From an uncultured candidate division WPS-2 bacterium (GTDB lineage Bacteria > Vulcanimicrobiota > Vulcanimicrobiia > Vulcanimicrobiales > Vulcanimicrobiaceae): a DNA stretch of 64,000 bases. Below, one piece after another: positions 16,485 through 24,867 of the stretch; the stretch's first letter is position 1, and every line of letters starts with the position of its first letter. Location: NCBI GenBank assembly GCA_937927945.1, contig CALEYW010000046.1:1-64000 (forward strand), read 5' to 3'. The notes below the pieces were generated by a model. The model worked only from the letters and a program-made list of their open reading frames with translations, was not told the origin of the DNA and did no database searches. A program made the position numbers and the translations under genes.

Positions 16485-17081
16485 GTGGCGGCGCCGCCGA
16501 AGGGACGTTCCGAAAGCAGCGTCCCAGCCGACTACTTTCGCGAACTGTATCGCACGAACGCCGATCCGTGGAGTTACGCGGCCTCGACCTACGAACGGCA
16601 GAAGTACGACGCGACGTTGAACGCCTTGCCCCGTGAGCGGTACCGCTCTGCGCTCGAGCTGGGCTGTTCGATCGGCGTGTTCACGGCGCTGCTCGCTCCG
16701 CGCTGCGAGGAACTCCTCGCGGTGGACGTTTCCGACGACGCGCTCGCACGAGCAGCTCAGCGCTGCGCCGGCGCGCCGCACGTACGGTTCGCGGCCTGCG
16801 ATCTGCTGACGGACTTTCCGGCCGGACGCTTCGATGTGATCACGTTCTGCGAGCTGGGCTTCTACTTCGGCCCGAACGACCGCCGGCGGGTCCGCGATGC
16901 GATCGCCGGCGCGCTGTCCTCGGGCGGCGATCTGGTTCTCGTCCACTGGACACCCTTGGTCGACGGCCACGCGGCGACGGCCGACGCCGTGCACGAAGAC
17001 TTCCTGCGCGATGCGCGCTTCGCGCACTCGAGCGGCTCTCGCGCCGCGACGTTCCGTCTGGACGTGTGTTCGCGCACGTGA
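16485..17081 (+). CDS. NodS-like SAM-dependent methyltransferase
   Basis: The 198-residue protein opens with the NodS-family signature YFRELYRTNADPWSY (about 17-31) and YERQKYDATLNALP, followed by the SAM loop ALELGCSIGVFT (about 56-67), an acidic strand-2 end (AVDVSDDAL) and ITFCELGFYF. NodS methylates the sugar amine of Nod factors; relatives in glycan clusters methylate amino sugars or lipids. The start is GTG 16485. It overlaps the downstream GT2 gene. Co-occurrence with a NodU-type carbamoyltransferase in the facing operon supports a decorated glycan product. Confidence 0.8.
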   Translation: MAAPPKGRSESSVPADYFRELYRTNADPWSYAASTYERQKYDATLNALPRERYRSALELGCSIGVFTALLAPRCEELLAVDVSDDALARAAQRCAGAPHVRFAACDLLTDFPAGRFDVITFCELGFYFGPNDRRRVRDAIAGALSSGGDLVLVHWTPLVDGHAATADAVHEDFLRDARFAHSSGSRAATFRLDVCSRT

Positions 17082-17941
17082 ACGACTGCACCGTCGTCGT
17101 CGCGACCTACAACCGCCCGCGGCTGCTGGACGCGACGCTGGCGCGGCTTTGCGCACTGCCCGAGGCACCGCACATCGTGGTGGTCGACAACGGCTCGGAC
17201 GACGGAACGGCAGAGCTCGCAGTGCGCGGATACCCCGGCGTGCAGCTGATCGCACTGCCCGTCAACATCGGGGCGGCCGCGCGCACGCTCGGTGTGCAGG
17301 CCGCCACCAGCCGGTACGTCGCGTTCTGCGACGACGACTGCTGGTGGCAGCCGGGCTCGCTCGCAGGTGCGGTGCTGCTGCTCGACGCGCATCCAGGCGT
17401 CGCGCTGCTCAACGCGCGCGTCGTCGTGCACCGGATGCGGGTCGATCCTGCTTGCGCGCTCATGGCATCCAGCCGTCTGCCCAAACGCACGGCGTGCCCG
17501 GGCACGGCGATCGCGCAGTTCATGGCCGGCGCATCCGTCGTGCGGCGCGCCGCGTTTCTCGCAGCCGGCGGATACGAGCCGCGCTACCACATCGGCGCTG
17601 AAGAATCGCTGCTCGCGCTCGATCTGCTCGACGCCGGCTGGGAGCTGATCTACGTGGCGGATCTCGTCGTGCACCATGAACCTACCGCGGAGGGCCGTCA
17701 ACCGGATCAGCGACGGCTGCTCGTGATGCGCAATCGCCTGTGGACGGCGTGGTTGCGGCGTTCTTGGCGGGTGGTCTGGTCCTCGACGGTCGCGCTGGCA
17801 CGCGCCGGGCGTCGCGATCCGGTCGCTCGCGCGGCGCTGCGCGCGGCTCTGGGCGGGTTGCCATGGATCGTGCGCAAGCGGCGCCCGGTGCGGGGCAACC
17901 TGGAACGCTTTTTGGAAACGCTCACCGAATTGCCGGCCTGA
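17078..17941 (+). CDS. Glycosyltransferase family 2
   Basis: The 287-residue inverting GT-A enzyme opens NDCTVVVATYNRPRLLDATL, then VVDNGSDDG (about 34-42), the metal-binding FCDDDCWWQPGS with the DxD (about 85-96), and a GYEPRYHIGAEESLLALDLL acceptor segment near 170-190. The C-terminal 60 residues are basic and amphipathic and probably sit at the membrane face. GTG 17078 gives a 4-nt GTGA overlap with the methyltransferase stop and is preferred to GTG 17066. The next gene starts on its stop codon. Donor and acceptor sugars are unknown. Confidence 0.85.
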   Translation: MNDCTVVVATYNRPRLLDATLARLCALPEAPHIVVVDNGSDDGTAELAVRGYPGVQLIALPVNIGAAARTLGVQAATSRYVAFCDDDCWWQPGSLAGAVLLLDAHPGVALLNARVVVHRMRVDPACALMASSRLPKRTACPGTAIAQFMAGASVVRRAAFLAAGGYEPRYHIGAEESLLALDLLDAGWELIYVADLVVHHEPTAEGRQPDQRRLLVMRNRLWTAWLRRSWRVVWSSTVALARAGRRDPVARAALRAALGGLPWIVRKRRPVRGNLERFLETLTELPA

Positions 17942-19248
17942 TGCTGCGCGCGTATCCGGCGGAGCCGACGGTCGATGCGGGAGGGACGCTGCGCCTGCAC
18001 GTGGCGACCGACCGATCGCGATACCGCCTGCGGCTGGAGCGTTGGGGCGGCGGATGCCGTCCCGTCCTCGAGACCGGAGCGTTGCGCGGCGAGGACGCAC
18101 CGTCCGGTCCGGCCGACCGTCCGTGGGACTGGCCCCGGGTGACGATCCCGCTGCCGCGCGACCTCGACGCCGGGGCTTATGTCGTGCGCGCTGCCGGCGC
18201 GGGGCCGCAGCAGCCCGGTGAACCGTACGACCGCAGTCCGGATGAACGCTTGGGAACGGCGCTCTTCGTCGTCCGCGCGCCGTCGAGCGCGCGGGTGCTG
18301 ATGAACCTCCCGCTGTTCACCTATCACGCGTACAACGTCGCGGACGTCGACGGAACGCTCGGCGCAGACGAAGGACGCTGCCTCTACAGCGGTTCACCGG
18401 CGGTAACCCTCTCACGGCCGGGAGGCGGCACGGGCGGCCATCCGTGGGACGAAGTCAACGTCGACGCGTACGATCGCGGTTCGCCGCGTCAGACCTTTGC
18501 GCATTGGGATCTGCCGGCGCTGGATTGGTTCGCGCGCGAGGGGATCGACGTGGACGTGTGCACCGATCTCGACCTCCACCGCGACCCCACGCTGCTCGAT
18601 CGCTACGCGATGCTGTGCACGTTCGGGCACGACGAGTACTGGACGGCACGGAAACGATCCGCCGTGGAACGCTTCGCGGACGCCGGGGGCGCGGTGGCGT
18701 TCTTCGGTGGAAACACGTGTTGGTTTCGCGTCCGCTACGATGAGGCGACCGCGACGATCGCGCGCGACGGCCGGTGGACCGACGACGATCCGGAGGACGC
18801 GCTCACCGGGCTCTCGTTCCGGCGCGGCGGCGGAAAGTGGATCGGTACCCGCCCGCCGACGGGGTACCGCGTCGGGAACGGCACGCACCCCATCGTGCGG
18901 GAAGCGGGTCTGCACGCCGGCGACGTCGTCGGTGCGGCGGTGCGCGTCGTCGGTTACGAGTGCGACGGTATCGATCCGCGGTTCGCGCCGCCGGGCCTCG
19001 TGACGCTGGGATGCGCGCCGCTCGATCGTTGGAACGTCGCGGACGGCAGCGGGGAGATCTTCGCCGGCGGACATGCCGCGATGGTCGCATTCGCACGCGG
19101 CGACGGGCAAATCTTCAATGCCGGGACGACCGACTGGGCGCGAGCGCTCGCAGCGCGCGACGCTGCGGTCACGGCGATCACGCGTGCGGTCGTTCGCCGC
19201 TTCGTCGGCGGTCGGCGCGCTATTGCAATGCGTCCAACGCCGCGATGA
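17941..19248 (+). CDS. N,N-dimethylformamidase beta-subunit-like protein
   Basis: The ATG overlaps the GT2 stop by 1 nt (TGATG), giving 435 residues. The N-terminal about 120 residues form a beta-rich domain (AYPAEPTVDAGGTLRLHV). The rest matches the large-subunit C-terminal domain of N,N-dimethylformamidase: LFTYHAYN, DLDLHRDPTLLDRY, FGHDEYWT and VAFFGGNTCWFRVR. Such proteins bind iron in true dimethylformamidase, but many homologues lie in unrelated clusters and their substrates are unknown. Here it is coupled to a methyltransferase and a glycosyltransferase. It overlaps the convergent GT9 gene by 29 nt. Confidence 0.75.
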   Translation: MLRAYPAEPTVDAGGTLRLHVATDRSRYRLRLERWGGGCRPVLETGALRGEDAPSGPADRPWDWPRVTIPLPRDLDAGAYVVRAAGAGPQQPGEPYDRSPDERLGTALFVVRAPSSARVLMNLPLFTYHAYNVADVDGTLGADEGRCLYSGSPAVTLSRPGGGTGGHPWDEVNVDAYDRGSPRQTFAHWDLPALDWFAREGIDVDVCTDLDLHRDPTLLDRYAMLCTFGHDEYWTARKRSAVERFADAGGAVAFFGGNTCWFRVRYDEATATIARDGRWTDDDPEDALTGLSFRRGGGKWIGTRPPTGYRVGNGTHPIVREAGLHAGDVVGAAVRVVGYECDGIDPRFAPPGLVTLGCAPLDRWNVADGSGEIFAGGHAAMVAFARGDGQIFNAGTTDWARALAARDAAVTAITRAVVRRFVGGRRAIAMRPTPR

Positions 19249-20146
19249 CCTGTGCCGCCGGAATGGCCAGCAAGCCGGCGTCGATCCGGTCGGCGTGCGG
19301 GTCACCGGTCGTGCCGTTCCAGAGCACGCGATGATACGGACGCGGCGGCGGCCCCCACGAACTCGGCGCGATCGGGCCGAACAGCACCACCGACGGCCGC
19401 CGGAAGGCCGTGGCAAGGTGAGCTACGCCGGTATCGCCGCACACGACGCGGCCCGCCGCCGCGACGAGCGCAGCGAGCTCGCGCAGCGTGGTCCGGCCGG
19501 CGTAGACGTGCGTCGAGGGCACGTCCGCAGCCGCCGCGATACGGCGCGCGCGTTCGACCTCGCCGGGGCCGCCGGTGATCACGACTCGGCGGCCCAGCCG
19601 CCGTTCGGCGCGCGCGACCTCGATCCAACGATCGGCCGGCCAGCGCCGCGCTTCGCTTGCAGCTCCCGGATGGATCAGCGTGGCACCGCGAAGCCGCCGC
19701 GGGACGGCCACCGGCGGGACGCGCAGATCCAGGTCCCCCGGGTCCGCCGGGATCCCCGCATGCTCCAACAGCCGGCACCAGCGCTCGACCTCGTGTTCCC
19801 GCGGATCGTATGCCGGTCCGGCGAAGCTTTCTTCGACCGCGTCGTTGCGAAAGGCAACGAGCGTGCGGATTCCGGCGGCGAGCAGCACGCGATGCGATTG
19901 CGGTCCCCTTCCATGCAAGTTGACGCCGAGTTCGGCGCCGTGTGCCTCATGCCGCAGCGGTGCGAGCGGCTGAGCGTCGATCACGTCGTCGAGTGCCCCG
20001 TCGAGCAGGTCGATCAACGCCTCGAACGCACGGGGCGCGGCGAGTACGATGCGCGCCTGACCGAACGTGCGGCGCAGCGCCCGATACGCCGCGACTCCGG
20101 TCAAGAAGTCACCGAGCTTGAGCGCGCGCAGCACCACGATACGCAC
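19220..20146 (-). CDS. Glycosyltransferase family 9 (heptosyltransferase-like)
   Basis: The 308-residue GT-B protein starts at GTG 20146 (RIVVLRALKLGDFLTGVAA), with GGGAG within the preceding 15 nt. The family Gly-Asp loop near the start (LKLGDFL) and the C-terminal donor site (VITGGPGEVERA, VVCGDTGVAHLATAF, VVLFGPIAPSSWGPP) are intact. GT9 enzymes transfer ADP-heptose to LPS core or, in some Gram-positives, to other glycans. It is the last gene of the six-gene carbamoyltransferase operon, 4 nt after the GT4 stop. Confidence 0.85.
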   Translation of the reverse strand: MRIVVLRALKLGDFLTGVAAYRALRRTFGQARIVLAAPRAFEALIDLLDGALDDVIDAQPLAPLRHEAHGAELGVNLHGRGPQSHRVLLAAGIRTLVAFRNDAVEESFAGPAYDPREHEVERWCRLLEHAGIPADPGDLDLRVPPVAVPRRLRGATLIHPGAASEARRWPADRWIEVARAERRLGRRVVITGGPGEVERARRIAAAADVPSTHVYAGRTTLRELAALVAAAGRVVCGDTGVAHLATAFRRPSVVLFGPIAPSSWGPPPRPYHRVLWNGTTGDPHADRIDAGLLAIPAAQVIAALDALQ

Positions 20147-20150
20147 CGCC

Positions 20151-21371
20151 TCAGCTCCCGAGCGCCAGTTCCTCGGCGCTCGTTCCGCTCCGAACGAGTC
20201 CGCGATACACGTCGAGCGTGTCGGCAACGATGCGCGACCAGGAGTATCGCGACCGTGCGCGTTCGGCGCCGAGCCGTCCGAGGAAGCGGCGCTGCGGTTC
20301 GTCCGCGCGCAAAGCGTTCAGTGCTTCGGCGAGCCGGAGCGGTGAGCGCGGCGGCACGTGGACCCCGGTCGTGCCGTCGAGGACCGTGTCGACGAGCCCG
20401 CCGACCGACGAGACGACGACCGGTGCGCCGCACGCCATCGCTTCGAGCGGCACGATACCGAACGGCTCGTACCACGGGGTGCACACGACGACGTCCGCCG
20501 ACCGCAGCAGCGGCGGCACCGCCTCCCGTTCGATCGGTCCGCGAAAAGAGACGCGGTTCCCGACCCCGCATTCGCTCGCGAGCGCGGACAACCGCTGCGC
20601 TTCGGGGTCGCTCGCCAAATCCGGACCCTCACCGCCGCCCGCGACGGTGAGGTCCGCATCGGGGACCCCGGCGAGTGCCTCGATGACGTCGGCGATGCCC
20701 TTGCGCGGTACGAGGCGCGAGAGGGTGACGATGCGCATGCGCTCGCTGCACCGCTCTTCGCACGGACCATCCGGCGTGAAGAGCCGCACGTCCACGCCGC
20801 ACGGCACGATTCGTACCGAGCGCGGGTGAGCCCCCATGCGCAAGAGCTCGAACACTTCGGCGCTCGACGTCGCGATGATGCGATCGACGCTGCACGCGAT
20901 CTTCTCCTCTTCCGCGATGCGCGTGTCGGGCGAGGTGTCGGCTGCACCTTGGCAGCGTCGCTTTTCCGCACCCAACGCATGGAACGTATGCGCGACCGCA
21001 ATCCCCAGCGGCTTCGCGGCCTCGAGCGTTGCGATGCCGCTCATCCAGAAGTGCGAGTGGACGACGTCCGGCCGTTCGACGGCCCACGCGCGGCGCAAGT
21101 GGCCCGCGAACCGCCGGATGTGCGGATAGATGGCGTCCTTGGGGATCGGCTTCGGCGGCCCCGCATTGACGTGCTCGACGACGACTCCGGGCGCCATGAC
21201 GAGGCGTGCGGGCAGCTTCGGATCGTCGCGCCGCGTGTAGACCGTGACGTGATGGCCGAGCCTCGCCGCAGCGCTCGCCAGTGCCGCGACGTGCACGTTC
21301 TGTCCGCCGGCATCCACGCCGCCGAGCGTCGCGAGCGGGCTCGCGTGCTCCGATACCATCGCAATTCTCAC
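20151..21371 (-). CDS. Glycosyltransferase family 4
   Basis: The 406-residue GT-B retaining enzyme opens with RIAMVSEHASPLATLGGVDAGGQNVHVA, the Gly-rich acceptor loop of sucrose-synthase-like and mannosyl GT4s. It continues with DVVHSHFWMSG and VAHTFHALG, and ends with the donor-site motif WYEPFGIVPLEAMACGAPVV (ExFGxxxxE) near 300. GTG 21371 is preceded by GGAGG at 8 nt and overlaps the upstream stop by 4 nt (GTGA). It belongs to the heptose-type glycan operon. Confidence 0.88.
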   Translation of the reverse strand: MRIAMVSEHASPLATLGGVDAGGQNVHVAALASAAARLGHHVTVYTRRDDPKLPARLVMAPGVVVEHVNAGPPKPIPKDAIYPHIRRFAGHLRRAWAVERPDVVHSHFWMSGIATLEAAKPLGIAVAHTFHALGAEKRRCQGAADTSPDTRIAEEEKIACSVDRIIATSSAEVFELLRMGAHPRSVRIVPCGVDVRLFTPDGPCEERCSERMRIVTLSRLVPRKGIADVIEALAGVPDADLTVAGGGEGPDLASDPEAQRLSALASECGVGNRVSFRGPIEREAVPPLLRSADVVVCTPWYEPFGIVPLEAMACGAPVVVSSVGGLVDTVLDGTTGVHVPPRSPLRLAEALNALRADEPQRRFLGRLGAERARSRYSWSRIVADTLDVYRGLVRSGTSAEELALGS

Positions 21372-22345
21372 GAGGTCACCTCCGTAAAGAGCGCATCCCA
21401 CGCGCGCAAAAATCGATCGAGTCCGTACCGCTCGAGCGCGAACGCGCGCGCTCGCAATCCGTCGGCCCGCGCCGCGTCGCGGTCGGCCGCATAGCGGCGC
21501 AGCGCGTCGCACAGACGATCGACGTCGGTTGCGATCGTGCCGCAGCCCGGCGCCACCGCTTCCACCGCTTCCGTCGTCGCCAGCGCGACGATCGGCATTC
21601 CCAAGTGCATCGCTTCGATGAGGGAGAGCCCGAGCGACGTCCAGCGCATCGGGTGAACGTATGCCCGGCGGCGCGGCATCTCGGCGTGCAGCACCGATTG
21701 GGCGGGATCGTCCATCCCGCCGAGCGCGCCGGCGTCGATGCCGAACAGATCGAGCGGCATCGCGGCGTGCAGTCGCGGCAGCAGGTCGGTCCCGACGACG
21801 CGCCCGCGACGGCGCGCTTCGTTGATCGCGACGGCGCCGCGCGGCAGCTCGCCGGTATAGCGATACCCCGGATCGACGACGCCGTGTTCGATGACGCGCG
21901 TCGGCGTCGTCCCGCAATCCCAGAACAGGTCGTTGAAGTGCGTCACGTGCACGATCGTCAGCTCCGGACGGTCGGCCATCGGGTGACGCATCTCCGCGAT
22001 CCGTCCCTGCGGCGCGTCGTGTTCGAGGTAGATCGTCGGAACGGCGGTGCCGGGCCGGCGCCCGAGCCAGTCCGGCAGCAGGCGGTCCATCTCGTGCGGG
22101 CGCTGCGCGACGACCACGTCGACGTCGAGCTCGCGCGCTTGCGCAGGCGTCACTTCCGCGGCATTGTCCGGCCACGCCCAGGTGCGTGCACGGCCGCGAC
22201 CGTCCTCGCCGCGATCGGGAAGCACCGGCAGATAATACGTATGCGGACCCTGCACCAGCGACGTCGTGTACGAGCCGTGCACGTGCCACAGGAAGATGCG
22301 TTTCGCCGCCACGGTCGGCTCGCGCAGCCGGTCGACCCCGATCAC
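21368..22345 (-). CDS. Glycosyltransferase (GT4-like)
   Basis: The 325-residue protein begins at GTG 22345 (IGVDRLREPTVAAKRIFLWHVHG) with a 4-nt GTGA overlap with the upstream GT9. KRIFLWHVHGSYTTSLVQGPHTYYLPV is a stretch I associate with glycosyltransferases in carbamoyltransferase/heptose clusters. The C-terminal half has TSLGLSLIEAMHLGMPIVAL, the GT-B donor-site helix with the second acidic residue. The first Glu of the classical ExxxxxxxE pair is replaced, so the donor site is non-standard. Its specificity is unknown. Confidence 0.75.
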   Translation of the reverse strand: MIGVDRLREPTVAAKRIFLWHVHGSYTTSLVQGPHTYYLPVLPDRGEDGRGRARTWAWPDNAAEVTPAQARELDVDVVVAQRPHEMDRLLPDWLGRRPGTAVPTIYLEHDAPQGRIAEMRHPMADRPELTIVHVTHFNDLFWDCGTTPTRVIEHGVVDPGYRYTGELPRGAVAINEARRRGRVVGTDLLPRLHAAMPLDLFGIDAGALGGMDDPAQSVLHAEMPRRRAYVHPMRWTSLGLSLIEAMHLGMPIVALATTEAVEAVAPGCGTIATDVDRLCDALRRYAADRDAARADGLRARAFALERYGLDRFLRAWDALFTEVTS

Positions 22346-23358
22346 GCCGACACCGAACGCCTGGCGTGCAGCGATTGCAGCGCGGCAAGCACGTCGTCGA
22401 CCTCGATGCCGTTCAAGCAGGCGTGATCGCCTCGCGGACACGTCCGCGCGCGGCAGCCGCGGCAGGCGATCTGCTGGTCGCCGAGCAGCACGTGATCGAC
22501 CATCCACGGCCGGAAGCGATCGGCGGGAACGGTCGGCGCAAAGAGCGAGACGGTCGGCGTGCCGACCGCCGCGGCAACGTGCGCGGCGCCCGTGTTGCCG
22601 ACGACGATCGCGTCCGCGTCGGCGATGACCCGGCCGAGTTCCCGGAAGTCCGTCGCTGCGCAAAGGTTCAGCGCGCGATCGCCGGCGACTGCGGCGCACA
22701 GCTCCCGTTCGCTTGCGCTCCCGGTGACGACGACCGGCCGGCCGCGTTCGGCGAGGGCGCGCACGAGCGCACGATTCGCCTGCGCGGACCAGGCGCGCGC
22801 CGGAACCGTCGCGCCGGGATGCACGACGACGTACGAGCCGAGGTACGCCGCCCGATTCCCGTCCGCCACCTGCATCGCGAGCCGGCCTTCGTCGTGCGGC
22901 GCCGGCGCGAAACCCATCGCGCGCGCCAACGAGAGCGCGCGTTCGACCTCGTGAAGGTCGTCGGACACACCGCGATGACGGACGTCGAGCAGTCCGCCCG
23001 GATAGTCTTCGCTGATCGCTCCGATCTTCGGAACGCCGGCCATGCGCAGCAGCAGCGCCATCGGCAACGGACTCTGATGGAACGACGTGAAGATGACGGC
23101 GACGTCGATCCGCATTCGCGCGACCCGGTCGAGGAAGCGATCGACGTCGTCGCGCCGCGGCCGCTGCGGACGCGCCTCGATCCAGGCAGCCTCCCAACAC
23201 AGCACCTCGTCGATTCCGGGCAGCGCGTCCGCTGCCGCCCGGCCCGACGGTCCGCACAGCAGGGTGAGGCGCGCAGCCCCCGCGGCGACCGCGCGCAACG
23301 CGGGCCCCGCCAGGAGCACGTCCCCGTTGTTGTCCTGGCGGACGGCAAGGACGTTCAC
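22342..23358 (-). CDS. Glycosyltransferase family 9 (heptosyltransferase-like)
   Basis: The 338-residue second GT9 of the operon starts at GTG 23358 (NVLAVRQDNNGDVLLAGPALRA), where the Asn-Gly-Asp loop matches the GT9 start signature. The donor region reads VVVTGSASERELC, IVVGNTGAAHVAAAVGTPTVSLFAPTVPADRFRPW. A C-terminal CRGCRARTCPRGDHACL segment has four to five cysteines, an arrangement common in actinobacterial-type GT9s and possibly metal-binding. It has 4-nt overlaps with the genes on both sides. Confidence 0.85.
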   Translation of the reverse strand: MNVLAVRQDNNGDVLLAGPALRAVAAGAARLTLLCGPSGRAAADALPGIDEVLCWEAAWIEARPQRPRRDDVDRFLDRVARMRIDVAVIFTSFHQSPLPMALLLRMAGVPKIGAISEDYPGGLLDVRHRGVSDDLHEVERALSLARAMGFAPAPHDEGRLAMQVADGNRAAYLGSYVVVHPGATVPARAWSAQANRALVRALAERGRPVVVTGSASERELCAAVAGDRALNLCAATDFRELGRVIADADAIVVGNTGAAHVAAAVGTPTVSLFAPTVPADRFRPWMVDHVLLGDQQIACRGCRARTCPRGDHACLNGIEVDDVLAALQSLHARRSVSA

Positions 23359-24863
23359 GCGTCTTCTCCGAGGAGCAGGCGAACGGCGTGCTCGAGGTTG
23401 TGCGCGACCACCGGCGCCGCGGCGATCTCTTCCGCGCGAGTGAGGGGTGTCGGGACGAGGATCGCCCGAGCACCGGCGGCGTGCGCCGCTTCGACGTCGG
23501 CGCCGACGTCGCCGACGACGACGCAATCGCGCAACCCGACGCCGAGCTCGCGTGCCGCGGCCTCCAGCAATCCGGGCGCGGGCTTGCGACACCGGCACCC
23601 CTCGGCTGGCCCGTGGGCGCAGACGAACACCGGTCCGAGCGGTCCGAGCAGCGCATCGATTCGCGCGTTGACGGCGTCGACGTCGTCGTGCGTGAGCCGG
23701 CCGAGCGCGATGCCGCTTTGGTTGGACACAACGGCGGTCGCAACACCGGCGGCCCGCAGCCGCGCGAGCGCCGCTCCCGCGCCGGGCATCGGCTCGACGC
23801 GCGCGGCGTCGCGGTTGTACGGCAGGTCCACCACGAGCGTGCCGTCGCGGTCGAACAGTACCGCGGCCGGAACCGGCTTCGGCGCGCGCGCCCGATCGGC
23901 GAGCAGCGCGCGCCGGCGAACCGCACCACGCGCTCGATGATAGACCGCCGCGAACGGTATCGCGACGGACGTCGCGAGCATGGCGGCAACCTCGCCGCGC
24001 GTTCGCGGCCCGGGCGCGATCCGGCGCCACGCGAAGTACTCCGCCTGCAACAGCCACGCGGCGGCGGCGAACGCGGCTAACTTCGGTTTGCGCGCCGCGA
24101 AGGCGCCCGCCGCCAGCGCCGCCGACGTCACGGCGGCGACGTGTTCGCGGTGGGCACCCCGCGGGACGCCTGCCCGTGACCGCCATGCGCGGCCGTGCAG
24201 CGCGTCCATCAATGCGTCGTCGGCGTTCCCGGCCTGGAGCCGTACGCTGATCGTCCAATCGGCGGGACCCACCGGATGGGACACCTGGCGTTCGCCGGAG
24301 ACGATGCGTTTGCCGCGCGCGACGACACGCAACGCGAGGTCGACGTCCTCGCGGTACGCGCGCCGGAAGCGCTCGTCGAACCCTCCGGCGGCGAGCAGGT
24401 CGCTGCGGCGGTACGCGCAGTCGGCCGTGATCCACCGCGACGTTGCAAGGTTCGCGACGTTCCGCTCCCAGTCGGTCGGTTTGCGACTGGTGAGCAGCGG
24501 CACGCGAACGCGGCCTTGCGACGCGGCGACGTCCCCCGGCAGATCGCCGAGATCGCGAACGAGGTCGGCGAGCCAGGTCTCGTCGACCACCACGTCGTCG
24601 TCGAGAAACGCGATCCACGCCGCGCGCGAGGACCGCCAGCCGATGTTGCGCGCCGACGCGGGGCCGCCCGCGCGGCCGGCGCGCACCGCGATGCGCTCGC
24701 GCAGATCCGCATCGAGTTCCCCGAGCTCGAGCGGCGTGCGGCGGTCGCGACGATCGTCGACGAGGATGATTGCCCCTGGCCGCGCGCCGCTCGATCGCCG
24801 CATGGAGTCCAGCAGCCGCTGCAGCGAGGGCCGCCCGATCGTCGGGACGACGAGATCGATCAT
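23355..24863 (-). CDS. GT2 glycosyltransferase fused to HAD-IIIA (GmhB-like) phosphatase
   Basis: A single 502-residue frame holds two enzymes. Residues 1-310 are a GT2 glycosyltransferase (VVPTIGRPSLQRLLDSM, LVDD at 34-37, AFLDDDV with Asp 88-90, REDVDLALR near 171). Residues 330-500 are a HAD-IIIA phosphatase with DRDGT (Asp338, Asp340 nucleophile/acid), VSNQSG, the zinc loop CAH (415-417) ... CRC (423-425) followed by RKPAPG, and VGDVGADVEAA. This is the pattern of D-glycero-D-manno-heptose 1,7-bisphosphate phosphatase. The fusion couples heptose precursor dephosphorylation to transfer. It starts 4 nt after the carbamoyltransferase stop. Confidence 0.85.
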   Translation of the reverse strand: MIDLVVPTIGRPSLQRLLDSMRRSSGARPGAIILVDDRRDRRTPLELGELDADLRERIAVRAGRAGGPASARNIGWRSSRAAWIAFLDDDVVVDETWLADLVRDLGDLPGDVAASQGRVRVPLLTSRKPTDWERNVANLATSRWITADCAYRRSDLLAAGGFDERFRRAYREDVDLALRVVARGKRIVSGERQVSHPVGPADWTISVRLQAGNADDALMDALHGRAWRSRAGVPRGAHREHVAAVTSAALAAGAFAARKPKLAAFAAAAWLLQAEYFAWRRIAPGPRTRGEVAAMLATSVAIPFAAVYHRARGAVRRRALLADRARAPKPVPAAVLFDRDGTLVVDLPYNRDAARVEPMPGAGAALARLRAAGVATAVVSNQSGIALGRLTHDDVDAVNARIDALLGPLGPVFVCAHGPAEGCRCRKPAPGLLEAAARELGVGLRDCVVVGDVGADVEAAHAAGARAILVPTPLTRAEEIAAAPVVAHNLEHAVRLLLGEDA

Positions 24864-24867
24864 CGTC

